A stretch of DNA of 64,000 nucleotides from Leptolyngbya sp. Heron Island J. Its GTDB lineage: Bacteria > Cyanobacteriota > Cyanobacteriia > Phormidesmidales > Phormidesmidaceae. Below, piece after piece: positions 19,801 through 27,772 of this stretch. The stretch's first letter is position 1. The number at the start of each line of letters is the position of its first letter. A model generated the notes under the pieces. The model had not been told where the DNA came from, did no database searches, and was given only the letters and a program-made list of their open reading frames with translations. Where the stretch lies: contig NZ_AWNH01000095.1 of NCBI RefSeq assembly GCF_000482245.1, positions 1 to 64,000 of the forward strand, in the 5' to 3' direction. Made by a program: the position numbers and the translations under genes.

Positions 19801-22800
19801 GAGCTAACCCCGTCGTGCCCAAGCGCCATACGGTGGAAGTTTGGGTCAAGGTGACGGATCCTGACCTCTCCGGTCGGCGTCAGGTGATTTACCACAGTGG
19901 CGATGCCCAGCAGGGATTAGTGATGTATGTCCATGATGGCCTGCTGCACTTTGGGGGGTACAATCAGGCCCTCGGTTGGCAGGGTACCTGGGTGCAGACC
20001 GACCGCATGCTGGCAAAGCGCTGGCATCATGTGGCCCTGGTACTGGATGGGCGAGCGGAAGTGCGACCTGGGGCCTTCCGAGCTTATCTAGATGGCAAGC
20101 TAGTGGGCTTTGGAGATGGCTCACAGCTCAGTACCGTTCCTGCAGGCATGGTGGGGGCGGCAGCCGGTGATATCCGGTTTCACGATGGCATGGCCACCGC
20201 CGTAGACACCTATTTAGAGGGAGCCGTGCTAGAACTGCGGCTTTGGGATACCGCCCGGACGTCTGCTGAGATTGCCGACTATCGCTATGTCACGTTGGCG
20301 ACTAACGAACCTAACCTAGCTCTATGGTGGCGATTCCAAGAGATTAGTGTCGAGAATCCTGTGATTAGGGATGATTCGGGTCGCGATCGCACTGCCACCC
20401 TCGACAATCTCGACCGGCTGCAGTCTCTAGCTGCCCTAACTATTGGCAGTTTGCCCACACCAATTCTGAGCCAGGACACCCTGCTGGAGCTGGCCACTGG
20501 CCGACAGTTGATGGAGCGTCATCGTCGTTCTGTGGAACAGCTCACCGCCCTGTGGTATGACCTGCGCCACACCGGACGGGCTGATGACCAGGTATTCTTT
20601 GACCGGGTGTTCAACCCCACCGGGCTGACGGCTGACATCTGGAGCTACCACGACCCGGCCCGCCGCTGGGATATCACCGGGCAGGAATTGCCCAGTCGCG
20701 ATCGCTCGATTCGCAGTCGCCTGATGGGAGCCTTGCAGCTGTCCAGTGACGACCTGGATCGGATAGTGGCTTTGGTCAGCGGCACAGAAACCCCGGTTGA
20801 AGTAGATACGCCTTACCTGCGACAGCTCTACCGTCTGTCCCAGATTCCTCGGGTGCTGCGGCTGACCGTAGATGAGTATCTCGTGCTACTGGAGATGCTG
20901 GGTCTGACTGGGGTGGAATCTTTGACGGATCTGGCCTTGATTAGCGATCGCATTACCGAACTGCGTCGCATCGGCCTGCGTGTGGATGAGCTTAACTTCT
21001 TCGCCAATGATGTTCCTAGCGATCGCATTCGCCCTCCGTTTACCGACGCTAATATCCGTGTCTTTGCCGATGAGGTGGTGAACCAGTCTGTCGAGTATCT
21101 GCTCGCGCCACTCACTCTGACGTCAGACGACATTAGCGAGCTGCAGTCTGCGACCATCGTGGACTTCTTGAAACCTGGTGAGGACACCCGAGTGATCGGG
21201 GCGCTGACCACCCGCTATTTTGTGGATGATCTAGGTGCGGTTACCGACCGCTATCAGGTGCCGGAGGATTTAAGGGAACTTGCGATCGCTCAAAACTGGG
21301 CCACCCCCTTTGCCGACTTAGGAACCAGCCTCTTCACTGCTCTACAAACCGCCGGATTTGTCAATGAGTACGGCATTATCCTGCGGTCTGAAGAGCTCGA
21401 TCAGTTCCCTAAGGCATTTGGTGACAGTGCCCCCAGTCCCACCGTATTAGCAGACATTCAGGCGGTGCTGGAAAACCAGAACAACCGCCAGACAACAATC
21501 ACTGAAACCCTGGTAAATTACCGCAACGAGCACCGCAGTGCTATCCTGGCAGGCCTGTCAGAACTGTTGGGAACCGATCCTGAACCGCTGCAGGCCGTTC
21601 TTACCTACTTCCAGTCCGTCGGTGAGCCCCTGAGCGACCCCTCTCGCCTGCTAGATCGACTGATGTCCCTGGAGGAAACGCAGCCTATTCCTACAGAGCT
21701 GCTTGACTACTGCTTCCGGCTGTACAAAATTCTTTTGTTGGTCACCCGATTTGAATTGACCACTGCCGAGATTCAGATACTACTGGAGCACCCCGTCTGC
21801 TTTAGCGTCAGCGATGTGTTCCGGCCTACGCTTACAGATCTGGTCAATCTGTTTACGTTCACGGAACTCAAGACCGCTTTTGGCGGTGATGAAGACCAGC
21901 TGGTGCAGTTACTTTCTCTGGAACCTGGTTCGTCCCTGGTGACAGACGCGATTCTGCAAATCAGCGGCTGGGACTCTCCCCAGCTACAAACCCTGATGGC
22001 CCACTTTGGGGCAAATCTCTCCTACAACCGGGTGGAGAATCTGCTGCAGCTGCAGCGAGGCTTTGCCCTGGCGGAAACCCTGCGGGTGGACATCAGCTTT
22101 ATGCTGCAGCTGGCGGCCACGGATGATTTATCTCTCACCTTTTATCGACAACAGGCCGATGTTCTACTGCCCGCCCTGCGAGCCCTGTACGACGATGAGC
22201 AGTGGCCCCAGGTCTTCCGGCCTTTGCGCGATCCCCTGGCGATTCAAAAGCGAGATGCCCTGCTGGCTGTGGCTATGGAAGACATTCCCACAGACTTTGA
22301 AGGCCGCCGCAGTCCCGATTTGCTCTCGGAATATCTGCTGCTGGATATGCAGGTTAGCAGTGCCGTGGAAACCTCTCGCATTGTGCAGGGGACAGCGGCT
22401 TTGCAACAGTATGTGCAGCGCTGTTTGATGAACCTGGAAAAAGGGGTTGATCCAGCTACTATTCCCACGGACCAGTGGGAATGGATGCAAAACTTCCGGG
22501 TGTGGGAAGCCAACCGCAAAGTGTTCCTCTTCCCCGAAAGCTTTATTGAGCCGGAACTGCGAGATACCAAAACGCCCCTGTTTGCAGAACTCGAACAGGA
22601 GCTGATGCAAGGAGAGATCAACCAGGATGCCGTTACTCAGGCCTACACCCGCTACCTCAACCGATTTACGGAAGTGGCCAACCTCAAGATCGTGGGCAGC
22701 TATCGCCATAAACCCCTCGACGAGGAAATAGAAAACGCCAATCAAGATGAAATCCTGTATCTGTTAGGTCGCACTCAATCCCAGCCTGCTCGGTTCTTCT

Positions 22801-25800
22801 ATCGAACGTTAATCAACAATACCCAATGGCAGCCTTGGCAAGAGATTGATCTGGTAATCGATTCAGAACAAGTCTCTCCAGTGTTTGCCTTTGGCCGTTT
22901 ATTTCTATTCTGGGCAGAACTCACCAAGCTCAGTCAACCGATAGAAGTGGGGCCGGTCACTATAGTGCCATCTGGCGAAGGCGACCGGGCTAACCAAACC
23001 CTGGAAGGAGAAGGCGTGACTCAGCAGGACATTGAAGACTATCGTGCTGAGCGTAGAAGCTTGGACAATCAAGGCTTTCTGGTCAATAACAACACCGGAG
23101 AACGGGTCCAGCGGAATGTGGATGTATTTCGTCCTACGGTCAGATATTCTTACCTGAATGCCGACGGCAGTTGGATTACTCCTCAGAATTACCTGGAACT
23201 GGAGGAAACGATTAGAGCTGAACAAGCAATTTTGCCAAGCTGGCAACGGGTGGCCGCCCAGCGGGTGTTGACCCTAAATCAGGACAATGAAATTCCCCAA
23301 GAAAATAATGCCCAGGTGTTGGAACTGAATTCGAACACCACTATTCTGAATACGATTCCCCGCTTTGATATGCGGCGGCTTACCTGGTCGTTCTGGGTCA
23401 AGCTGGATAACCAGCGACCTAACGGCTTCTTGGGCACTACTGAGCCCGTTTCCTCTTCCATCACGCTGTTTGAGTATGGCAATCGTTTGAGGGGTTTAGC
23501 TAATGCCAATATCAATCCCATCCAGGGGCTCAGGGAAGCGGTAACCCAAGCGTCTGCACTGGCCACTACCATTCTGCCCCAACTTTCTCTTCTATCCGTT
23601 GCGAACGAAGATACTCGGGAGAACATCGTCACTGATCTGCAAACTAGTATCCAGGCTCTAGAACAGGCCCGAGCTGTTGCGCTGACGACAACGAATCCTA
23701 ATCTGACTAGTGAAGTTACTAATTTAGTCGACGCTATCAATGGCGTTATTAACACTGTCAATAGCGCCATTAGTAACACCGCTAATGTGTCTGCAGCCAT
23801 CGCTGCGGTTAATCAACTAATTGCGGTTGTCCAACAAACCCCTCAGTGGGAAACCACCTCCTGGCGGTTAACCCTTTCCCACGAGGGGGCTTCACCTGCT
23901 AATCGTCTGGATGTCGATCTGCCCTACGATGTGTGGCAACACATTGCCATTACCTTTGACTATCAACAAGGAGGCGACTATGAGCTTAACCTGTACGTAG
24001 GAGATGAGCAGACAGAAGTGGCCTCAGTCTTGAGAGATAGTGGCAATCTATCGGAAATGCTACCCTCCGCTCAAGTACTCAGCATTGGTAGATCAACAAA
24101 TGAGGCTCTTCTCACTAGTACGTTTGCCATTGCTACACGAGACCAGTTACCGCCTGAACCCCTAAATCCCTTCTTCACCGCTCAACTAAGTGAGTTTCGT
24201 CTATGGGAACAGGTGAGAGACGTGGCTAGCATTAGCGCGACTCGGAATGAGCGCCGTTCAGGACAGGAGTTCGGTTTATTTTACTTGCCCTTGAACCGTG
24301 CCCCGCAGATTAATGTCTATCAGGGAACCGTACGCGATCTATTGGCTGATCGCAATACCCTGGTATCGTCCAGTCTGGATTTCCGCTTAACGGCCATTGT
24401 GCCAGTCGATGCGGAGCGAGAGCGGATCATTCTGTTCTATGGCAATCAGGTCAGGAGCATTCGCAATAATTTAGAAGAACAAAGCTTCACCTTACAGCTG
24501 GAGAATCGGTTTGCAGATATCACAAACTATGATGTCAACCTGTCACTTTTCTCCGAAACCGGGAACATCAACTTCCCCAACAGTCGAGGGCTGATCCTGC
24601 ATCTATCCTTAACCAATGGGCTCAGCCTTAACGACTATGCCGATGGTGAGCACTCCACGCTCAATCGCTTTACTCCAGCTAGCTTAAGGCTGCTGCAGGA
24701 GCAGATTACCAGTTTGGCTTTCTTTAACATTTTTGCTCAACTAGCCAACGTTATCGAGGATCTGCGAGATACCCAGGCTTTCAGCGCTAGAAACTTTCTG
24801 CTAAGAAACCTACCCCGCTATGAAGCATCCATGATTGATGTGGGTAATCAACCCGGTTGGTACATCCTCGATACAGGGGATGAGCAGTACCTGGTACAGG
24901 TCAATATCGACAACTTGAAGACGGCGGGAGAGCGGATTCGATTTGAGTACGGTCAGAGCAGCTTGAATGATGTCCGTCAACAGATCACAGTCTACTTTGA
25001 TCGAGATGATGCCCTCGAAGCTGTCGATCCTGATAATGACGCTAATTTACCCCTATTTCGGTTTACTCGCTTAAGTACGTTTGCCGTGCATGACCTGAGC
25101 GTCAAGCTATTTACCGAAGGAATTGAAGGTCTTCTGAGCCTGAGAGCGCAGCAAACCGAAGAATTTGACTTCAACAGCTACCAGCCCTTTACCCACGACT
25201 CTGATTCGGGGGTGGGTCTAGTGCTCACCGATGGCATTACGGAGACCTTAGATTTTGACGGGGCCTATGGTCTCTACTATCGAGAGATTTTCTTCCACAT
25301 TCCCTTCTTTATCGCCAATCAGCTCAACACCAACCAGAACTTTGCTGATGCTCAACGGTGGTATCACTATATCTTTAACCCGACGTCCTCTGAGAGCAGC
25401 AATGGGGCTAACTCTAGCTCCGATCGCTTTTGGCAATATCTGCCGCTGCGGAATCTGTCTTTAGAGACCCTGCGGCAAATGCTCGGGAATGAGGAGGCGC
25501 TGGCGGAATATCAAAGTGATCCCTTTGACCCCCATGCGATCGCACGGCTGCGGATCAATGCCTACCAGAAGGCAATCGTGATGAAGTATATCGACAACCT
25601 GCTGGATTGGGGCGACAACCTATTTGCCCAGGACAACCGCGAGTCGATCAACCAGGCATTTCTGCTCTATATTCTGGCATTCAACCTGCTGGGTCCCCGA
25701 CCGGAGGCCAGAGCTGATCGTACCTTTGAGGAAATCGGCAACTACCAGGGTATCCGTGAAGCCTTTGACGACGTGCCAGAATTTCTCACCGAGCTGGATC

Positions 25801-27686
25801 TAAACGGCAACGTCGCCGCCCGTACCAGCACTATCACCCTGAATCAGAACGGCAACATCATCACCACCTTCTGTGTCCCCGAGAACTCTGACTTCATCGG
25901 TTTCTGGGATCGGGTGGAATCCCGACTGTTTAACATTCGCCATAGCCTCAATATTGAAGGCATCTTCCGACAGTTAGCGCTCTTCCAGCCGCCCCTGGAT
26001 GTGCGGGCTCTGGTCCAGGCTGCCGCCGCTGGCGGACGGGATATTGGCAGCCTGCTAGCGGACGTGAACGTACCCGTACCCCATTACCGCTACGGTTTCA
26101 TGCTGGAGCGAGCTAAGGAGATTATCGGCAACGTTAAGGATTTTGGGGCCGTGCTACTTGATGTACTGGAAAAACGGGATGCAGAACAACTCGCGACTCT
26201 GCAAACCACCCATGAACGGGATATCCTCAATCTGACTACCGCCGTCCGGGAAGCCGCACGGGATGAGGCCCGCACTGCCATTGGAGTCCTGCGCATCAGT
26301 GAACAACGAACGCAGGAGCAAATTCGCTATTTGGAGGGTCTAATTGAGCAATCCCTGATTCCCGCAGAACAAGCTGGGCTCGGCCTCATGATCGGTGGGA
26401 ATATCCTCAAACTTGGCGCTTCAGGGCTAAAATTGGCAGCTTCATTTGCCTTCAACGTACCTGAGACCACTGCCGGTGCTGCCGGTGCCTTTGGCAGTCC
26501 TGTATCCGTGGTCAGCTTTGGCGGCGGCGATGTGGCCGAAGGGCTGACCACCGCCTCGGACATTGTTGAACTGATTGGTGATACCACTCTGACGGCGGGC
26601 GAGATCGCAGATAGAACTGGAGAGTATATCCGCCGGGCAAGCGGCTGGGCACAGGATCTAACCATCGCCCAATTTGATCTGTCTGAAATTCAAGAACAAA
26701 TTGCAATAGCTGAGCTGCAGCTGCAAATGGCTGAACGGGAGTTAGAAATCCACAACCGCCAGATTGAACAAAATCAGGAGCTGGCCACGTTCTACCGCAG
26801 TAAGTTTACTAACGAGGCTCTCTACAACTGGATGATCAGTCGCCTGGCAGGGATGTACTTCCAGTCCTACCGCCTGGCCTACGACTTTGCCAAATCGGCA
26901 GAACGAGCCTTGCAGTTTGAGCTGCCTACCAACGATCGGTTCATCAACTTTGGTCATTGGGATAGCCTGCGTCGCGGTCTGCTAGCTGGGGAGGCCCTGC
27001 TGTTGGATGTCAACCGCATGGAAAAATTCCACCTGGATAACGACAGCCGCTTCCAGGAGATTGAGAAGATCATTCCCCTGAGCCGGGTCGATCAAGCAGC
27101 ACTGCTGCAACTGCTAGGGACAGGTGAGTGCAACTTCAGTCTCAATGAAGCCCTATTTAATCGTGACTATCCGGGACACTACTTCCGGGTCATCAAGTCT
27201 ATCTCCCTATCCCTCAAGTTTGTCGAGGACTCTCCCCTGGTGGATGATCCGTACTTCACCGTTAACGCCAGCCTGACCCAGGTCGGCAACAAAACCCTCC
27301 TCGATCCGGATATTAACGCCGTGCGCTACCTCATGGGTATTGAAGGAGCCACCCAGCCCGGTGGGACGGCGCTGCGGGTCAATTGGCGCTCCAATCAACA
27401 GATTGCGGTGTCTAGTCCCCGGCAAGACAACGGCATGTTTGGTAGCTTCGACTTGAACTTTGTGTTTGACGATCGCTACTTCCCCTTTGAGGGCACAGGC
27501 GCAGTCTCCAACTGGCACTTAGAGATCCCGCTAGAAAACAACCCCGATCTAGTGCAACGTATCCAGAACGCCAACGTTCTGGCTTTAGAAGATGTGGTTA
27601 TTCACATCAAGTACACCTCTAAATTTGACCGGAGCGAATTTAGAACCCAAGTTCAGGAGGAAGTGAGAACCTTAGATCAGGCCTAA
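13812..27686 (+). CDS. Giant TcA-like toxin-complex protein with inserted LamG and jelly-roll domains
   Basis: A 4624-residue protein (about 500 kDa), nearly twice a usual TcA (about 2500). I chose ATG 13812; the frame opens upstream only with TTG. The N-terminal helical Tc/VRP1 part spans residues 1-395, with SPAAYFVDLMRF near 124 and LDRIYRFLKLARRLEWSFADLD near 365. LamG domains lie at about 398-587, 633-810, 856-1080, 1770-1944 and 1984-2177; three tandem jelly-roll modules lie at about 1112-1277, 1336-1492 and 1550-1715. The TcA helical region resumes near 2220, with WEWMQNFRVWEANRKVFLFP near 2889. A sixth LamG-like domain (3182-3497) contains a helical insert. Then come the YHYIFNPTS and RLRINAYQKAIVMKYIDNLL core (from 3850), the pore-forming coiled coil with a Gly/Ala-rich hydrophobic tip (4095-4373) and the TcB-binding domain (4397-4610). 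In Tc toxins the A subunit forms the receptor-binding pore that injects a TcB/TcC cocoon; neither partner is here. No signal peptide. Confidence 0.92.
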   Translation: MSTASSPLTDRAAFERFKEANPQLGLALKIAAIPEIEFVKTYGEQLEDGERQAYRIHQTAVRVQQQAALVWANLKDAASPFLQQTLFNNIPPSFLEQQQRIPGYDRLFGSLDYIECDESRSVLSPAAYFVDLMRFIEETITGNNTIPAECQLDQRRPDLLRLRLDEDNTFSLIPYIDLVNEVLETLVTDEENPNAEAVVAAAVFPQSLPLNLPLAEIRAYLQQLDWNLSQIYDTFATATDGQHQQREQLALSPQELALLGSPLVDEQLAAVYGFETMTTTLSALASVDVFLERTGLTRQELNDLVYQDLDRFEVNAGLSRLFFINAVDDGLGQLTIQPGSGDSENPTRPPQETLLNLSAAKLDRIYRFLKLARRLEWSFADLDWALRALDTPYNPERVLQFDGLNDFVDIPAPAESPGEGESGLAALQGTFTVEAWVNPSRHQANPILSRGMEDNTEIHFLLCLTPDGRVTFYGSAAAEESITSLQTLTVGEFSHVAVTVQSSDGRVQIYINGELDREGSLPAVQPPAGNLAVNIGRNLSDITFAGLIKDVRIWSDVRTAAAVFDNRYRRLTGFETNLVAYWPLTETHGIELLDRTPYRQHGIPGGDRFVTQPTWIGTDLVLEPLPDRIGATGYQFNGIDQFLAARGVTGLDVDQFTLEAWIYLEAAGHNTIITKGNAGNRQTQFLLWVDEQNRLVFRSTSFGAQEYRSQSTVALQTFTHVAVAVSAETIDLYLDGVLDQGFERPDGAIDPRGDDLVIGNDFSDRTFHGIIQAVRLWNHARSASELNSFMQRAIPALAPGLIGYWPLNEITGEVAADQSVNNNPLYLGGVPADFQPESIPVAPLLPALPVAVPGSALQFDGDQDLLVLRHEDNLGLGRYPRFTLEFWFKPTEQAVNPETPQLLFSQGDGEAGLAVYLERQQLRAIAWCANYELTEVQETVLASGETAVTPDQWHHIAIVHDETQNLDYIEFRGFLNGTALDEISNTHGNTSLEPGQRGYHLSPVGVVYLGGIDTTGMTRFQGTYLQADDARLRGFSGQMADLRLWQQARTLEVIEAERYRAPGLEDLITYLPLDEGQDITVTDRVGGYTGQLRGQEAVFMAAAIADPELENRYTHYAPEGEAVLDWSNYGYTGMLYVPAVPDGVTAGGLGVTFLSRHPDQVDQFYRLQVTWPAGQPTFGLTAHPQGVQPLTLGQADFPTPTPGTWYHFWLEVTDAADRTNIAVTLWPEGERRPANAQVTAYDDSDVRITSGAVGLWVAGDQPETLMARFNNLRVVTLDGAVDLLVANFKDYLPGENPIGWVDTCDLITPQDASGLFGPLDLQGRTVLGTDSTLDGIHSHYFPAGSDVLTWTNYSYRGKVRFSDAASGIGLTVLSRTPEKIDQYYVLRRDAEQPTLHLAAHPLGVQPLTAEPGSSLDSGLLLQPETDYFVLIEVNSDPERTQIQAKVWEAGTLEPSDFQIRAFDDSDIRISTGTVGIWAAGPGTKTFDHLTVHQETLFAEDFSVYGPDAEPVNWLDTGANNSREEVPELFRTANIDGGIVLRTQSQENNIHSHYQAAEALAWTSYSYTGRMLATPDENGNFSGIGITFFSRYTDAALDNHDQYYRLRRFSGIPTLHIAPHPHDQRQVEFSSRDTGVNPLANTWYQFLIEVNDTGSRTQMRAKVWPEGTPEPAAFQAETFDDNNSNDPNRRRLTAGTIGLWAQGEGEKHFDDLQVRRGVYLSADLALEDWQSMGARTPFAADDTLFVAERIPDQPMWLQVEDIPLLRQPLNLRALDFDGDREYLALAALQGEIADRFTLEAWIQPASIGPVNPIFSWGETTWFGLNNAGQVTLVSGANSLSGATILATDAFTHVAVTVAGDSITLYVNGVADGEGTFAPMALAAVIDVGRFGEQYFGGQIRDLRLWNTALTEFPIHQRYQTPDFTSTDLLAAWAFADFENAYALDSSANGNHLRLGGLEPARKPTLFERELPTDNTFFQPGRPLLTFSEAEDGILIPVGANPVVPKRHTVEVWVKVTDPDLSGRRQVIYHSGDAQQGLVMYVHDGLLHFGGYNQALGWQGTWVQTDRMLAKRWHHVALVLDGRAEVRPGAFRAYLDGKLVGFGDGSQLSTVPAGMVGAAAGDIRFHDGMATAVDTYLEGAVLELRLWDTARTSAEIADYRYVTLATNEPNLALWWRFQEISVENPVIRDDSGRDRTATLDNLDRLQSLAALTIGSLPTPILSQDTLLELATGRQLMERHRRSVEQLTALWYDLRHTGRADDQVFFDRVFNPTGLTADIWSYHDPARRWDITGQELPSRDRSIRSRLMGALQLSSDDLDRIVALVSGTETPVEVDTPYLRQLYRLSQIPRVLRLTVDEYLVLLEMLGLTGVESLTDLALISDRITELRRIGLRVDELNFFANDVPSDRIRPPFTDANIRVFADEVVNQSVEYLLAPLTLTSDDISELQSATIVDFLKPGEDTRVIGALTTRYFVDDLGAVTDRYQVPEDLRELAIAQNWATPFADLGTSLFTALQTAGFVNEYGIILRSEELDQFPKAFGDSAPSPTVLADIQAVLENQNNRQTTITETLVNYRNEHRSAILAGLSELLGTDPEPLQAVLTYFQSVGEPLSDPSRLLDRLMSLEETQPIPTELLDYCFRLYKILLLVTRFELTTAEIQILLEHPVCFSVSDVFRPTLTDLVNLFTFTELKTAFGGDEDQLVQLLSLEPGSSLVTDAILQISGWDSPQLQTLMAHFGANLSYNRVENLLQLQRGFALAETLRVDISFMLQLAATDDLSLTFYRQQADVLLPALRALYDDEQWPQVFRPLRDPLAIQKRDALLAVAMEDIPTDFEGRRSPDLLSEYLLLDMQVSSAVETSRIVQGTAALQQYVQRCLMNLEKGVDPATIPTDQWEWMQNFRVWEANRKVFLFPESFIEPELRDTKTPLFAELEQELMQGEINQDAVTQAYTRYLNRFTEVANLKIVGSYRHKPLDEEIENANQDEILYLLGRTQSQPARFFYRTLINNTQWQPWQEIDLVIDSEQVSPVFAFGRLFLFWAELTKLSQPIEVGPVTIVPSGEGDRANQTLEGEGVTQQDIEDYRAERRSLDNQGFLVNNNTGERVQRNVDVFRPTVRYSYLNADGSWITPQNYLELEETIRAEQAILPSWQRVAAQRVLTLNQDNEIPQENNAQVLELNSNTTILNTIPRFDMRRLTWSFWVKLDNQRPNGFLGTTEPVSSSITLFEYGNRLRGLANANINPIQGLREAVTQASALATTILPQLSLLSVANEDTRENIVTDLQTSIQALEQARAVALTTTNPNLTSEVTNLVDAINGVINTVNSAISNTANVSAAIAAVNQLIAVVQQTPQWETTSWRLTLSHEGASPANRLDVDLPYDVWQHIAITFDYQQGGDYELNLYVGDEQTEVASVLRDSGNLSEMLPSAQVLSIGRSTNEALLTSTFAIATRDQLPPEPLNPFFTAQLSEFRLWEQVRDVASISATRNERRSGQEFGLFYLPLNRAPQINVYQGTVRDLLADRNTLVSSSLDFRLTAIVPVDAERERIILFYGNQVRSIRNNLEEQSFTLQLENRFADITNYDVNLSLFSETGNINFPNSRGLILHLSLTNGLSLNDYADGEHSTLNRFTPASLRLLQEQITSLAFFNIFAQLANVIEDLRDTQAFSARNFLLRNLPRYEASMIDVGNQPGWYILDTGDEQYLVQVNIDNLKTAGERIRFEYGQSSLNDVRQQITVYFDRDDALEAVDPDNDANLPLFRFTRLSTFAVHDLSVKLFTEGIEGLLSLRAQQTEEFDFNSYQPFTHDSDSGVGLVLTDGITETLDFDGAYGLYYREIFFHIPFFIANQLNTNQNFADAQRWYHYIFNPTSSESSNGANSSSDRFWQYLPLRNLSLETLRQMLGNEEALAEYQSDPFDPHAIARLRINAYQKAIVMKYIDNLLDWGDNLFAQDNRESINQAFLLYILAFNLLGPRPEARADRTFEEIGNYQGIREAFDDVPEFLTELDLNGNVAARTSTITLNQNGNIITTFCVPENSDFIGFWDRVESRLFNIRHSLNIEGIFRQLALFQPPLDVRALVQAAAAGGRDIGSLLADVNVPVPHYRYGFMLERAKEIIGNVKDFGAVLLDVLEKRDAEQLATLQTTHERDILNLTTAVREAARDEARTAIGVLRISEQRTQEQIRYLEGLIEQSLIPAEQAGLGLMIGGNILKLGASGLKLAASFAFNVPETTAGAAGAFGSPVSVVSFGGGDVAEGLTTASDIVELIGDTTLTAGEIADRTGEYIRRASGWAQDLTIAQFDLSEIQEQIAIAELQLQMAERELEIHNRQIEQNQELATFYRSKFTNEALYNWMISRLAGMYFQSYRLAYDFAKSAERALQFELPTNDRFINFGHWDSLRRGLLAGEALLLDVNRMEKFHLDNDSRFQEIEKIIPLSRVDQAALLQLLGTGECNFSLNEALFNRDYPGHYFRVIKSISLSLKFVEDSPLVDDPYFTVNASLTQVGNKTLLDPDINAVRYLMGIEGATQPGGTALRVNWRSNQQIAVSSPRQDNGMFGSFDLNFVFDDRYFPFEGTGAVSNWHLEIPLENNPDLVQRIQNANVLALEDVVIHIKYTSKFDRSEFRTQVQEEVRTLDQA

Positions 27687-27693
27687 CCGAGCA

Positions 27694-27727
27694 GGTAATG
27701 ACCGGCACCGTGATGTCGGTCATTACC
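27694..27727 (+). terminator. Terminator after the TcA-like gene
   Basis: Perfect 11-bp stem GGTAATGACCG / CGGTCATTACC with a 12-nt loop starts 8 bp past the stop codon of the giant gene. The sequence after it is AT-rich (CAATATAAAAAATG) on this strand. It sits between convergent genes and could serve both. Confidence 0.7.
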
Positions 27728-27772
27728 CAATATAAAAAATGTTTCTGCTGTCCTCCATCCTCTGCCCTGGGC

